Counted from the first letter of the stretch, positions 1-10,120 are shown. The stretch: 64,000 nucleotides of DNA from an uncultured Actinomycetes bacterium (GCA_903925745.1 CAIYGQ010000174.1:26427-90426), one strand, 5' to 3'. Numbers and translations are program-made. Notes: generated from the sequence alone by a model not told the origin.

Positions 1-974
1 AGGAGCGCGACCAGGGCCGCGTCCACCGTCCCGAGGCCACCCGGGGTGACGGGGATGAATCCGGCCAGGCGGGCGACGGCGAAGGCTGCGAACACCTCGG
101 CGGGATTCACCCCGGTGCTGGTCCCGCCCAAGCCGTAGATGGCCACGAGGAGCACGAAGAACTGGCTGAACTGCTGGGCGAAGTTCGTGACCGTGAGCCG
201 GCCCCAGCGTTGGGCGACGACGTCGTAGGTCTGGTCACGGAAGCGGACGACACCAGAGGTCACCGTCTCCGCCGGTGTCGACGGCCGGAACCGGTGGACC
301 ACGGCGTCGCCCCACCCGCCGATCCGTCGGGCCCACCGCTCACTGCGGAGCACCACGACCATGGCCCCGACGATGAGCGCCACGCCGACGAGCCCGCCGA
401 CGGCACCGACGACCTGGTTCTGCGTGGCACCACCCTCGACCACCAGGACCGACAGGCCGAGGGCGGGCAGCGCCAGGGTCACGAGCAGGTTCCAGATGCT
501 CGTCACGGCGATCGCCGATGACGCCTGGGCCGGACCGAACCCGTACCCGCTCAACATGGCGTACTGGACCGCGAGGCCGAAGGCACCGCCGGCCGGTACC
601 GCGTTCGAGATCATGAACGACGTCTGGCGGACCACGAACGCGTCCCGGAATCGGATTCCCGGCAGGGCCGCCATGTAGGGGAAGACGTAGATGATGATGT
701 TGAGGACGGTCACGGCGCCCAGCGCGACGAGCGAGCCGATCGACATCTTCTCGATCGAGTCCCACGCGGCGCCGTAGTTGGCGAACTTCGGGAAGATCCC
801 GACGAACACCACGACCAGGACCACCACGGTGATCAGGCCGGCGATGAGCTGCTTGCGTCGGTCGAGGCTGCCGCCGCCGACGGCGGGGGTGGCCGGCCCG
901 GAGGGGGTGTCGGGCACGGCGGTGGCCGACTCGTCGGCGATGCTCCCGTCGCTGGGCTCGGCAGGGTCGGCCAC
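1..974 (-). CDS. Lysylphosphatidylglycerol synthase/flippase-like multi-TM protein (YbhN/AglD type), 3' end off window
   Basis: Reverse-strand translation from GTG at 974: VADPAEPSDGSIADES...RKQLIAGLITVVVLVVVFVGIFPKFANYG...FRDAFVVRQTSFMISNAVPAGGAFGLAVQYAMLSGYGF...LARLAGFIPVTPGGLGTVDAALVAL; multi-TM with family-typical FIPVTPGGLGTVD. Not in the ORF track because it runs off the edge. Confidence 0.85.
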   Translation of the reverse strand, partial: MADPAEPSDGSIADESATAVPDTPSGPATPAVGGGSLDRRKQLIAGLITVVVLVVVFVGIFPKFANYGAAWDSIEKMSIGSLVALGAVTVLNIIIYVFPYMAALPGIRFRDAFVVRQTSFMISNAVPAGGAFGLAVQYAMLSGYGFGPAQASSAIAVTSIWNLLVTLALPALGLSVLVVEGGATQNQVVGAVGGLVGVALIVGAMVVVLRSERWARRIGGWGDAVVHRFRPSTPAETVTSGVVRFRDQTYDVVAQRWGRLTVTNFAQQFSQFFVLLVAIYGLGGTSTGVNPAEVFAAFAVARLAGFIPVTPGGLGTVDAALVAL

Positions 975-1073
975 GGGCGAACACTACGCCACGGCCCCGA
1001 ACGCCCGGCCGACCTACGATGCACTCCCGACCGGTCGCCGTCCGGTGACCGCTCCCGGCGACGAGGAGATCCC

Positions 1074-1631
1074 ATGGGCTACCACCACGTGGCGCTCGCC
1101 ACCGCCAAGCTGGACGCCACCGACCGCTTCTACACCGAGGCGATGGGCTTCGAGCTGGTGAAGTGCATCACCGCCCCCACGCCCGAGGGCGGGTGGGCCC
1201 GGCACGTCTTCTACCGGAACCCCGACGTGACCGAGGGCGCCCCGGGGATGATCGCCTTCTGGGACCTGCACGGGGACTACCCGCCGGTCGACGGTGCCAT
1301 GTCCCGGGCGGTCGGGCTCCCCGAGTGGGTGAACCACCTGGCGTTCCACGCGACCGACCCCGCGGACCTGGAGGCGCGGCGCAAGCGTTGGCTGGACCTC
1401 GGGCTGGAGGTGCTGGACGTCGACCACGGGTTCTGCCGTTCCGTCTACACCCACGATCCCAATGGCACGCTCGTCGAGTGGTGCTGCGACCTGCGGGAGC
1501 TGAACGACGAGGACCGCGCCGCCGCGCTGCGGGACCTGGCCGCCGAGCGGCCGGAGCTGGAGGATCCACCCTCGGGCATCCAGCACTTCCCCGCCGATGC
1601 GTCGCTGCAACCGGACTGGGTGACCGCCTGA
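1074..1631 (+). CDS. VOC (glyoxalase/bleomycin-resistance/dioxygenase superfamily) protein
   Basis: MGYHHVALATAKLDATDRFYTEAMGFELVK...HLAFHATDPADLE...VYTHDPNGTLVEWCCD. Confidence 0.85.
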   Translation: MGYHHVALATAKLDATDRFYTEAMGFELVKCITAPTPEGGWARHVFYRNPDVTEGAPGMIAFWDLHGDYPPVDGAMSRAVGLPEWVNHLAFHATDPADLEARRKRWLDLGLEVLDVDHGFCRSVYTHDPNGTLVEWCCDLRELNDEDRAAALRDLAAERPELEDPPSGIQHFPADASLQPDWVTA

Positions 1632-1646
1632 GCCGAGCGGACGACG

Positions 1647-4178
1647 TCACTCTCCCTTCGCCATGTTGGCGAAGAGGGTGCAGTAGTCGAGGAACACGAG
1701 CCGGGCGACCCCGGTGCGACCGGCGCGGTGCTTGGCCACGACCACCTCGGCGGTGTCCTTGTCCGGTGAGTCAGGGTGGTACACCTCGTCCCGGTACAGG
1801 AACATCACGACGTCGGCGTCCTGCTCGATCGAGTTGTGCACGATGATTCCGTCGGCCACGAAGTTGTGGGTCCCCAACACGGTCGCGTCGAACACGGCCT
1901 GGGATCCGAGCGGTTCCACCGACACCACCTCGTCCCAGAACACGTCGGACTCGGCGAGCGCCGTGAGTTCCTTGCTGTCGCACACACCTGCGATGCGGCC
2001 CAGACGCTCACGACTCGTCGCACGGGGTCGCGCCGGGGTGCCGAGCAGGTAGCTCCCGCAGTACGGCTCGCCGAGCTCGGCAGCCAGCTGGCGGTGGGTC
2101 ATCCCGAGCCGCTCGAGCTCGGCGACGACGACGTCGCGGGCCGCGGGGGGGATGGTGTCGACGTTGGAGTTGGCCGAGACGTCCTCCAGCGCGGCGAGCG
2201 CCCGGCGGGCGGACTCGGCCTCGGGACCCGCCCGGCCGACCGACCGCAGGAACCGTCGCTGGTCCTGGACCCCGTGGACCCACAACCGCCACGAGCTGGA
2301 ACGGCCGCTCACCCGAACGACCCGGGCGTGGACCTCGAATCGCAACAGGAGCAGCTGCAGACGACCGAGCAACGTCCGGTGCCGGCTCGTGCAGAACACC
2401 CGCACGAGCGGTCGGCCGCGCAACGTGCCGACACTCGTCGATCCCAGTCGGGTGCAGAGGTGGGCCACGACACGCGCCAGGTCATCGTCCACGAGGGCGT
2501 CGACCCCGACGGGGAGTTCCCCCGTCCGCGCGGCCCGGTCGACCAGCTCGGCGAGGGCGGCCTCGGTCCTCGACGGACCGTCAACCGTCGGAGCACCGGT
2601 CCCATCGCCCCTGGTGGCCTCGGTCCCGGCGAGGAGGCCCTCGAGGGTCACGGGACGCTCGGGCGGACCGACGCGGCGTGGGACGGCCAACCGGTCCCCG
2701 ACGGCCAGTTCATCGAGCCGGACCCAGCCGTCGACGCGGCGGAACGGGTGGTTGGCGGAGGCCTCCACCGACCGACCGGAGGCCAGCGTCAACCGGAAGA
2801 CGTCCTTGGTGCCGCTGGCGAAGACGTGCGTCATGGTGGCCGGAACCAGCTTCCAGTCGTCATCCAGGCTCCACACGGGCACGTCGGCGGCCCCCGATGC
2901 CAGCAGTTCGCCCAGGGTGACCGACTCGTTCGTGTCGGCGCGGAGCACGGTGGTCGCAGCCGTGAGGCAGCCGGACTCGCGCAGGTCGGCGAGCATCGGG
3001 CGCTTGTCCGCCCGGAGCTCGAGCTGACGCGACAACTGGGACAGGGCGACGACCGGGACCTCGAGTTCGCGGGCCAGCACCTTGAGGCCGCGGCTGATCT
3101 CGGCCACCTCCACCTGCCGGCTCTCGGCGTTCGTCCTCCCCTGCATCAACTGGAGGTAGTCGACGACGATCAACCCGAGCGGCGTGCCGAGCTTGTCCTG
3201 GAGACGACGGGCCTTGGCCCGGATCTCCATGACCGTGAGCGCCGGGTTGTCGTCGATCCACAGCGGCGCCTCACCCAGGCGGCCCATGGCCTTCGTGAGC
3301 TTCGTCCAGTCCGCGTCGGTCAGGCGTCCAGTCCGCAACTTGGTCGCGTCGACCCGGGCCTCGGCGGCCAGGAGCCGCTGGGTCAGCTCCAGGTGGCTCA
3401 TCTCGAGGGAGAAGAACATCACCGGGAGCTGCTCGCGTACCGAGGCGTGCGAGGCCAGCCCGAGGGCGAACGCACTCTTGCCCATGGCCGGCCGGGCGCC
3501 GACGACGACCAACGCCCCGGGCTGCAGCCCGGACAGGAGCCCGTCCAGGTCCGTGTACCCGGTGGGCGTGCCGGTGACGGCGTCGCCCCGCTCGTAGAGC
3601 TCCTCGAGCTGTTCGAGTGCCTGGTCCAGCAGGGGCGCGAGTTCGGCGAGGGTGTCGGAGGTGCGCCGCTGCGCCACCGCGAAGATCATGCTCTCGGCGG
3701 TGTCGATGGTCTTCTCGATGTCGTCCAGCGGGGAGTACCCGAGTTCGGCGACGTCGTTCGCGGCGCCGATCAGCTTGCGCAGGAGCGCCTTCTCCTCGAC
3801 GATCCGCGCGTAGTGCTCGGCGTTGGTGATCGCCGGGGTGTTGGCCTGCAACGACACGAGGGTCGCCGCACCACCGACGGCGTCGAGCACTCCGGCCCGG
3901 TCGAGTTCCTCGGCGACCGTGAGCGGGTCGACGCCTCGACCCGAGGCGTACAGGGACTGGATGGCCTCGAAGATGTGCCGGTGCGCCGGCTTGTAGAAGT
4001 CGTCCGACTGGACGATCGTCGCCGACGCCGACACGGCGTGCTCCGACAGGAGCATGGCCCCGAGCAGCGACTGCTCGGCATCCAGGTTGCTCGGGGGGAC
4101 TCGGGCCGCCCCGGCGCCGGGCGCAGGCGGTGTGACGGGCGGTTCGGGCGGCATCGCCCACCATCCTCTGTTGTTCAC
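1647..4178 (-). CDS. dnaB: Replicative DNA helicase DnaB, interrupted by an in-frame intein
   Basis: PPSNLDAEQSLLGAMLLS, GALVVVGARPAMGKSAFALGLASHA, DYLQLMQG, LSQLSRQLELRADKRPMLADLRESG | intein | SIEQDADVVMFLYRDEVYHPDS. Confidence 0.97.
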   Translation of the reverse strand: MNNRGWWAMPPEPPVTPPAPGAGAARVPPSNLDAEQSLLGAMLLSEHAVSASATIVQSDDFYKPAHRHIFEAIQSLYASGRGVDPLTVAEELDRAGVLDAVGGAATLVSLQANTPAITNAEHYARIVEEKALLRKLIGAANDVAELGYSPLDDIEKTIDTAESMIFAVAQRRTSDTLAELAPLLDQALEQLEELYERGDAVTGTPTGYTDLDGLLSGLQPGALVVVGARPAMGKSAFALGLASHASVREQLPVMFFSLEMSHLELTQRLLAAEARVDATKLRTGRLTDADWTKLTKAMGRLGEAPLWIDDNPALTVMEIRAKARRLQDKLGTPLGLIVVDYLQLMQGRTNAESRQVEVAEISRGLKVLARELEVPVVALSQLSRQLELRADKRPMLADLRESGCLTAATTVLRADTNESVTLGELLASGAADVPVWSLDDDWKLVPATMTHVFASGTKDVFRLTLASGRSVEASANHPFRRVDGWVRLDELAVGDRLAVPRRVGPPERPVTLEGLLAGTEATRGDGTGAPTVDGPSRTEAALAELVDRAARTGELPVGVDALVDDDLARVVAHLCTRLGSTSVGTLRGRPLVRVFCTSRHRTLLGRLQLLLLRFEVHARVVRVSGRSSSWRLWVHGVQDQRRFLRSVGRAGPEAESARRALAALEDVSANSNVDTIPPAARDVVVAELERLGMTHRQLAAELGEPYCGSYLLGTPARPRATSRERLGRIAGVCDSKELTALAESDVFWDEVVSVEPLGSQAVFDATVLGTHNFVADGIIVHNSIEQDADVVMFLYRDEVYHPDSPDKDTAEVVVAKHRAGRTGVARLVFLDYCTLFANMAKGE
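1833..2969 (-). other. Intein (379 aa) in DnaB, inserted at RESG/SIEQDADV
   Basis: N-terminal splice motif CLTAATTVLRAD, block B GRSVEASANHPFRR, C-terminal VFDATVLGTHNFVADGIIVHN|S; boundaries computed from codon positions (C404 to N782 of the 843-aa precursor). Confidence 0.95.
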
Positions 4179-4284
4179 CCTGTGGCCATCCAGAGGATGA
4201 CCCTCTGGATTTCCTCGGGATGGCCGGGGGATGGGCTGTGGGTCCAGCTGTGGACGACGGGCCGCCCTGCGGACGAGTCCGGGC

Positions 4285-4740
4285 TCAGCCGGCGGTCACC
4301 TCGACGGTGATGGGGAACTCGACATCGGCGTGGAGCCGGGCCTGCACCAGGTGGGTCCCGACGTCCTTGATCGGCTCGTCGAGGACCAGCAGTCGCCGGT
4401 CGATCTCGATGCCGGCCTGGTCCGCAACGGCCTGGGCGACGTCGGCGGCGGTCACCGACCCGAAGAGCTTCCCGCCCTCACCGGCACGGGCCGCGATGGC
4501 GATGGTGGTCGACACCAGACGCGTCGCGACCTCCTCGGCGGCCTCGCGGTCCTTGGCGTCGCGGATCGAACGGACCCGCCGCATGGACTCGGCCTGCCGC
4601 TCCGCCCCGACCGTCGCCGGGAACGCCAGGTCCCTCGGCTCCAGGAAGTTGCGGGCGTAGCCCTTGGAGACCTCGACCACATCGCCCCGCTTGCCGAGGC
4701 CGGCCACGTCGGCCCGGAGGATCACCTTGACCGCGCTCAC
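4285..4740 (-). CDS. rplI: 50S ribosomal protein L9
   Basis: [39 protein letters not shown]. Confidence 0.97.
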   Translation of the reverse strand: MSAVKVILRADVAGLGKRGDVVEVSKGYARNFLEPRDLAFPATVGAERQAESMRRVRSIRDAKDREAAEEVATRLVSTTIAIAARAGEGGKLFGSVTAADVAQAVADQAGIEIDRRLLVLDEPIKDVGTHLVQARLHADVEFPITVEVTAG

Positions 4741-5180
4741 GATGCGGCCTCCTCGGAACCGGTGCCGGAGGCGGTCGCCTCGAGCTCCTCGACCGCCTCG
4801 AACTCCTCGACCGCAGCGGCGTCGGCCGGCGCGGCCTCGGACCGCTCGGGTCGATCCCGGTCCGGGCGCGGGCCACGTCGATCGTCACCATCACGGTCGG
4901 AACGGCGACCTCGCTGGGTGGTGACCCTGCTGGTGTAGGGCAGGAGGGCCATCTCCCGGGCGTTCTTGATGGCCTTCGCCACCTCCCGCTGCTGCTGGGT
5001 GTCGTTGCCGCTCACCCGGCGGGCCCGGATCTTGGCCCGGTCGGACATGAACCGGCGGAGCAGGTTGACGTCCTTCCAGTCGACGTACTCGACGCCCTCG
5101 GAGTCGAGGACCGACACCTTCTTCTTGAGCTTGCGACCGGTGTCCTTGGGCTTGCCGCGACGCGGCTGGGGCTTGGCCAT
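4737..5180 (-). CDS. rpsR: 30S ribosomal protein S18 with long acidic C-terminal extension
   Basis: [53 protein letters not shown], then a low-complexity D/E/R-rich tail. Confidence 0.93.
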   Translation of the reverse strand: MAKPQPRRGKPKDTGRKLKKKVSVLDSEGVEYVDWKDVNLLRRFMSDRAKIRARRVSGNDTQQQREVAKAIKNAREMALLPYTSRVTTQRGRRSDRDGDDRRGPRPDRDRPERSEAAPADAAAVEEFEAVEELEATASGTGSEEAAS

Positions 5181-5623
5181 CAGAACGGCTCCTCATCCTG
5201 GCTGTAGCTCGGGGCCTCGGTGGGGGCCGGGGCGTCGTATCCGCCGCCACCGCCGCCATCCCGGCGCTCGGTCCTGGTCACCTGGGCGGTCGCCCAGCGG
5301 AGGCTCGGGCCGATCTCGTCGGCGAGGATCTCCACCTTGGAACGCTTCTCGCCGTTGTCGGTCTCCCAGGACCGCACCTGCAGTCGGCCGCTGACCATCA
5401 CCCGGTTGCCCTTGCTGAGCGACTCGGTGACGTTCTCGGCCAGGTCGCGCCAGCAGACGACGTCGAAGAACGAGACCTCCTCGTCCCACTCGTTCGTCTG
5501 GGCGTTCCGCCAGCGGCGGTTGACGGCCAGCCCGAAGTTGGCGACGGCCGCCCCCGACGGGATGAACCGGAGCTCCGGGTCACGCGTCAGGTTGCCGATC
5601 AGCTCCACGTAGTTGCCTGCCAT
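5180..5623 (-). CDS. ssb: Single-stranded DNA-binding protein
   Basis: [38 protein letters not shown]...; ATG at 5623 chosen over the longer track ORF; C-terminal tip QDEEPF. Confidence 0.95.
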   Translation of the reverse strand: MAGNYVELIGNLTRDPELRFIPSGAAVANFGLAVNRRWRNAQTNEWDEEVSFFDVVCWRDLAENVTESLSKGNRVMVSGRLQVRSWETDNGEKRSKVEILADEIGPSLRWATAQVTRTERRDGGGGGGYDAPAPTEAPSYSQDEEPF

Positions 5624-5625
5624 GG

Positions 5626-5970
5626 TCAGTCCTTTCCTTTGCCGGCCCCAGCGAGGAGGCCACGACGAGCGGCCTCGGCGTCGGGGAGCCGGATGAGCTT
5701 GTGGCGGACGACGTCGTCCGCGAGCCGGAGGTACCGGTCGACCTCGTCGAGGTTGGGTGCCTCCGTGACGATCTCGAGCACCGAGTAGACGCCCTCGTCC
5801 TTGTGGTCGATGGGGTAGGCGAACCGACGTCGTCCCCACTTGTCGACCGTGGGCACGGTGCCACCGTCGGCCTCCACCAGCTCCTGGACCCGCTGCAGGA
5901 CGGCCGTGTTGGCTGCGTCGTCGACGTCACGGTCGACGATGATCATGAGCTCGTAGGCGCGAACGGCCAC
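5626..5970 (-). CDS. rpsF: 30S ribosomal protein S6
   Basis: AVRAYELMIIVDRDVDD...VDKWGRRRFAYPIDHKDEGVYSVLE; GTG start with GGAGGGAGGAG upstream. Confidence 0.95.
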   Translation of the reverse strand: MAVRAYELMIIVDRDVDDAANTAVLQRVQELVEADGGTVPTVDKWGRRRFAYPIDHKDEGVYSVLEIVTEAPNLDEVDRYLRLADDVVRHKLIRLPDAEAARRGLLAGAGKGKD

Positions 5971-6263
5971 GCTGACTCCTCCCTCCGGACCTGAGCGACG
6001 GGCGCTGCAGGGTCCTGCGACCTGCAGGACAGGGACCCGGGGCGGACCCGGGCGATGTGCGACGCCGAGTGTAGGCCCCGGGACCCGGACCCGGTCCAGT
6101 CGGACCCGGGCGACAGGGGTTCAGAACACCCGGACCCGGGGCGACCCGGGACGACTGGCACCGATGGCGTTTCGATCGTCACGCCGACCACTGTGGCGGA
6201 GGGGTGTGACACCGGGACCCGACGGAGCCGGCCGGTCCGGTTCCACCGGGTGCCGGTCCCGGG

Positions 6264-7139
6264 TCAGTGCGCGCCGCCGTAGAGCGCCAGCGCCTCGGCC
6301 TCGTCGACCGAGAGGTGGTACGACTCGGAGTCGTCGGGGAAGCTCCCGCTGCGGACGTCCGAGGCGAAGGCCGCCACCGCCGAAACCGCCTCGTCCTTCA
6401 GCGACGCGTACCGTCGGACGAACTTGGGGGCGACCCGGTCCTCGATGCCGAGCAGGTCGTGGAACACCAGGACCTGGCCGTCGCAGTGGCGACCGGCGCC
6501 GATGCCGATGGTCGGCACGTCGACGGCGTCGGTGACCATGCGGGCCACCTCGTCCGGCACGCCCTCCAGCACGATGGCGAAGCAACCGGCGTGCTGGAGC
6601 GCCTTGGCATCGGCCACCAGCTGGAGGGCCGCCTCGGACTCCTTGGCCTGCACCCGGAACCCGCCCATGGCGTGGACCGACTGCGGGGTGAGCCCCAGGT
6701 GGCCGACGACGGGGATCTCCGCGTCCACGAGCGCCTCGATCATCGGCACCCGCTTCCTCCCGCCCTCGAGCTTGACGCACTGGGCGCCGGCGCGGATCAG
6801 GGCGGCCGCGTTGTGGACGGTCTCCTGGGTCGACACGTGGTAGCTCATCCACGGGAGGTCCCCGACGATCAGGCAGTCGGGACGGGCCCGGGCGACCGCC
6901 GCGGTGTGGTGCGCCAGGTCATCGACCGTCACCTGCAGGGTGTCGTCGTACCCGAGCACGACCATGGCCACCGAGTCGCCGACCAGGATCATGTCGACCC
7001 CGGCCTCGGAGGCGATCCGGGCCCCCGGGGCGTCGTAGGCGGTCACCATGACCAGCGGGGCGTCCCCCCTCCGGACCTTGGTGGATCGGACCGCCGGGAC
7101 CGTCCGGCGCGTCGCGGGGATGGCTGCAGATGGTGCCAC
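6264..7139 (-). CDS. panB: 3-methyl-2-oxobutanoate hydroxymethyltransferase
   Basis: MVTAYDAPGARIASEAGVDMILVGDSVAMVVLGYDDTLQVT...VKLEGG...VVGHLGLTPQSVHAMGGFRVQ. Confidence 0.95.
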   Translation of the reverse strand: MAPSAAIPATRRTVPAVRSTKVRRGDAPLVMVTAYDAPGARIASEAGVDMILVGDSVAMVVLGYDDTLQVTVDDLAHHTAAVARARPDCLIVGDLPWMSYHVSTQETVHNAAALIRAGAQCVKLEGGRKRVPMIEALVDAEIPVVGHLGLTPQSVHAMGGFRVQAKESEAALQLVADAKALQHAGCFAIVLEGVPDEVARMVTDAVDVPTIGIGAGRHCDGQVLVFHDLLGIEDRVAPKFVRRYASLKDEAVSAVAAFASDVRSGSFPDDSESYHLSVDEAEALALYGGAH

Positions 7140-7264
7140 TGGCCCACCTCCTCAGTTGGTCCAGCGCCCTGTGGCTGCCGGCCGACAACTGCACGGTACG
7201 CCCTGGGGGGTCCCCGTGCCAAGCACTGATCCGACCGGCCTTCAGGCCGATCCGGAGCAGGTCC

Positions 7265-9481
7265 TCAGCCGCCGGGAGACGGCCCGCTGGAGGGGGGCGC
7301 GGACGTCGACGGAGTCGTCGGACGGGGCGCCGTCGTGGAGGACCGGGGCACGGTCGTCGACGAGCGGGGGACCGAGGTCGACGAGGCCGACGGTGAGGTC
7401 GTGGAGCTCGCCGAGGAGCCGGACGACCCCTGCGAGGACGACCGGCGCGTCGAGCGACTGGGCGAGTACTCCGAGTTCAGGACCTTGTCGCCGTAGTCGA
7501 CCTGGGCGAATTCGCAGTCGTCCTCGTCGGAGGTGGCCTGCGACATGAACGACCGCCACATCCGGGCCGGCGTGGCTCCGCCGGACATCTGGCCCCCGCT
7601 CGAGGTCGTCATCTCCCTGGGTTGTTCGTAGCCCATCCAGACGACGGCGGTCAGGTCGCAGGTGTACCCGGCGAACCAGGCGTCCTCGGCATTGTCGGTG
7701 GTTCCCGTCTTCCCGGCGGCCGGTGATCCGAACGAGGCGTTCCGGCCAGTGCCCCGGGAGATGACCCCGGTCAGCACCGAGGTGACCGTGTCGGCGACGT
7801 CGGGGGCGATCACCTGCTGGCGCGGGACGTCGACGGCCGCATCGAACACGACGTTGCCGTCGGAGTCCTCGATGCGCTCGATGATGTAGGGGTCGATCCG
7901 GACGCCGTGCCGGGAGAAGGTGGAGTACGCCGAGGTCATGTCGAGCACCGACACCCCGACGGCACCGAGGACGAGCGAGTAGACCGGGTCGAGTTCGGCA
8001 GTGACCCCGAGCCGGTTGGCCATGCTCGCCAGCCGCTCGGGGCCGATCTGGTCGACCATCCCGGCGTAGACGGTGTTCGTGGACTGCCAGGTGGCCTGCT
8101 CGACGGTCTCGACGCCGCGGTCGGCCCGGTCGTAGTTCGCCGGCAGCCACGGGGATCCGTCCTGTTCGGTGACACCGGGGAACTGGGTCGTGGGTGGCGC
8201 CTCGTAGCGGGAGTCGACCGAGAAGCCGTCCTCGATGAACGCCGCGAGCGCAATGGGCTTGAACGTCGATCCGGGTGAACGTCCAGCGCCCCCTCCCTCG
8301 GCCCCGAGCGCCAGGTTCACCTGCTGGGACTGGTAGTCCCGGCCCGCCACCATGGCGACGACCCGACCGTCCGCATCGACCGACACGAGGGACCCGAGCG
8401 GGCCGTCGGGCTGGTTGACGGTGCCGTTGACCGACTCGACCGCCGCCTCCTGGATGTCGGGATCGAAGGTGGTGTACACCCGGAAGCCCCGGGTCTCGGC
8501 CCCCGGCCCGAACCGTTCCCGGAGCTGGGTCCGCACCAGGTCCACCCAGTACTCCGAACCGATGTCCTCGTAGCGGACCGGACCGAAGTCGGTGGTGTCC
8601 TCCTCCCGGGGGAGGATCGTGGCGGGCTGGACGGATCCGTCCTGGCGGATCAGGGGCTGGGTCGTCCAGGGCAACGACGCCACGGCGTCCGCCTCGGCCT
8701 GGGTGATGTAGCCCTCCTCGACCATGGCCACCAGCACGGTGTCCCGCCGCTGGGTGGCGACGTCGGGCGCCTGGGTCGCGTCCGCCGTCTCCGGGGATCG
8801 GATCAGCCCGGCCAGGTAGCTCGACTGGGCCAGGTCGAGATCCTCGGCGTTCACGCCGAAGTAGGCCCGGGCGGCGGCCTCCACGCCGTAGGCGCCCCGG
8901 CCGAAGTACACCTCGTTCAGGTACCGGGTCAGGATCTCGCGCTTGTCGAACTCGCGCTCGAGCTTGATCGCCAGGACCGCCTCGCGGAGCTTCCGGTCGA
9001 TCGTCCGGTCGGATGTCAGGTAGACGTTCTTCACGTACTGCTGGGTGATGGTCGACCCGCCCTGCAGCGACTCGCTCCCGCCGATCAGGTCCATGTAGAT
9101 CGCCCGGCCGATGCCGAGCGGGTCGACCCCGTTGTGGTCGAAGAACTTGCGATCCTCGGCCGACAGGACGGCCTGGACCAGCACGGGCGGGAGCTGCTCG
9201 TAGTCGACGAGCACCCGTTCCTCCTCGGTCCGCAGCCGGGCCATCGCCGTGTCGAAGCCGCACTGGCCCGCGGCCACCGTGGTGTCGCACACGAACGAGG
9301 TCTCGACCGGCCGCCGCTCTGGGGGCAGCTTCAGGGTGTTGAGTGCGGTCCAGAGGCCGCCGATGGCGGCCACCCCGAGCACGAGCGCCCCGAAGAACAC
9401 GAACCGGAGTCGCCAGAGGATGCTCCGGCGTCCGGGGCCGTCGACGGGATCGGTCTCAGGGGCGGCGGTCGGTGAGGTCAC
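7265..9481 (-). CDS. Bifunctional penicillin-binding protein 1A-type transglycosylase/transpeptidase with Ser/Thr/Pro-rich tail
   Basis: SAEDRKFFDHNGVDPLGIGRAI...GGSTITQQYVKNVYL...NEVYFGRGAYGVEAAARAYFG; SPGSTFKP; GKTGTTDN. Confidence 0.95.
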   Translation of the reverse strand: MTSPTAAPETDPVDGPGRRSILWRLRFVFFGALVLGVAAIGGLWTALNTLKLPPERRPVETSFVCDTTVAAGQCGFDTAMARLRTEEERVLVDYEQLPPVLVQAVLSAEDRKFFDHNGVDPLGIGRAIYMDLIGGSESLQGGSTITQQYVKNVYLTSDRTIDRKLREAVLAIKLEREFDKREILTRYLNEVYFGRGAYGVEAAARAYFGVNAEDLDLAQSSYLAGLIRSPETADATQAPDVATQRRDTVLVAMVEEGYITQAEADAVASLPWTTQPLIRQDGSVQPATILPREEDTTDFGPVRYEDIGSEYWVDLVRTQLRERFGPGAETRGFRVYTTFDPDIQEAAVESVNGTVNQPDGPLGSLVSVDADGRVVAMVAGRDYQSQQVNLALGAEGGGAGRSPGSTFKPIALAAFIEDGFSVDSRYEAPPTTQFPGVTEQDGSPWLPANYDRADRGVETVEQATWQSTNTVYAGMVDQIGPERLASMANRLGVTAELDPVYSLVLGAVGVSVLDMTSAYSTFSRHGVRIDPYIIERIEDSDGNVVFDAAVDVPRQQVIAPDVADTVTSVLTGVISRGTGRNASFGSPAAGKTGTTDNAEDAWFAGYTCDLTAVVWMGYEQPREMTTSSGGQMSGGATPARMWRSFMSQATSDEDDCEFAQVDYGDKVLNSEYSPSRSTRRSSSQGSSGSSASSTTSPSASSTSVPRSSTTVPRSSTTAPRPTTPSTSAPPSSGPSPGG

Positions 9482-9653
9482 GGAGGTCAGGTTCGACGAG
9501 TGGATGTCCGCAGCACCCGGTGCATCGCCCGGAGCGGTCGTTGGCGGGGACCGGCGGCTGGACCGCCCGATCCCGATGGGGAGAGTCTGCCCGAGCGGCC
9601 CGGTCGTGTCCCATCAGGCCGCCGGGTCGGCGCCGCCGGCGCTGCGAGGGAGT

Positions 9654-10094
9654 TCAGCTCCCGCCGGCCGCCGGACTGCGGGAACCCGCCGCCGACGGAT
9701 CCGAGAGTGGCACCACCTCCACCAGGTGGTTCCAGCGGCACGCCAGGCAGACCTCCACGGTGTAGCAGCGCAGGCCGGAGCGTCCGGACACCAGCTTGCG
9801 GAGCTCCGCCCGGCTCGCCACGGCCCGCCCGCCCGCCGGGAGTCGCGGGCCGAAGACGTACCGGACGATCCGGAGCTCCGACGCCGAGCAGACGGGGCAC
9901 GGCGTGGTCGCCCGCTGTGAGTAGTGCTCGGCCACCCGCAGCAGCTCCCGCTGGGCGTCACACACCTCGGCGAGCGGGAGCTCCCCGGCCCGCACCCGGC
10001 GCAGAACCTGTCGACGGGCGAAGCGGTAGTCGACGCTGCCCGGCTCGCGACCCGGTCGACCGTCGGTGTCGGGCTGGGTGAACGGCACGGCCAC
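9654..10094 (-). CDS. DUF5318-like actinobacterial protein with Cys pairs
   Basis: VDYRFARRQVLRRVRAGELPLAEVCDAQRELLRVAEHY...PCPVCSASELRIVRYVFG...CLACRWNHLVEVV; GTG start at 10094 (or 10088). Confidence 0.75.
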   Translation of the reverse strand: MAVPFTQPDTDGRPGREPGSVDYRFARRQVLRRVRAGELPLAEVCDAQRELLRVAEHYSQRATTPCPVCSASELRIVRYVFGPRLPAGGRAVASRAELRKLVSGRSGLRCYTVEVCLACRWNHLVEVVPLSDPSAAGSRSPAAGGS

Positions 10095-10120
10095 ACGGTA
10101 CTGCCCCCGCCGCCGACGCG

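Noticed and set aside
1776-4310. 844-aa plus-strand ORF antisense to dnaB
   Set aside because: High-GC shadow ORF; the minus strand carries clear DnaB and intein motifs in this interval.
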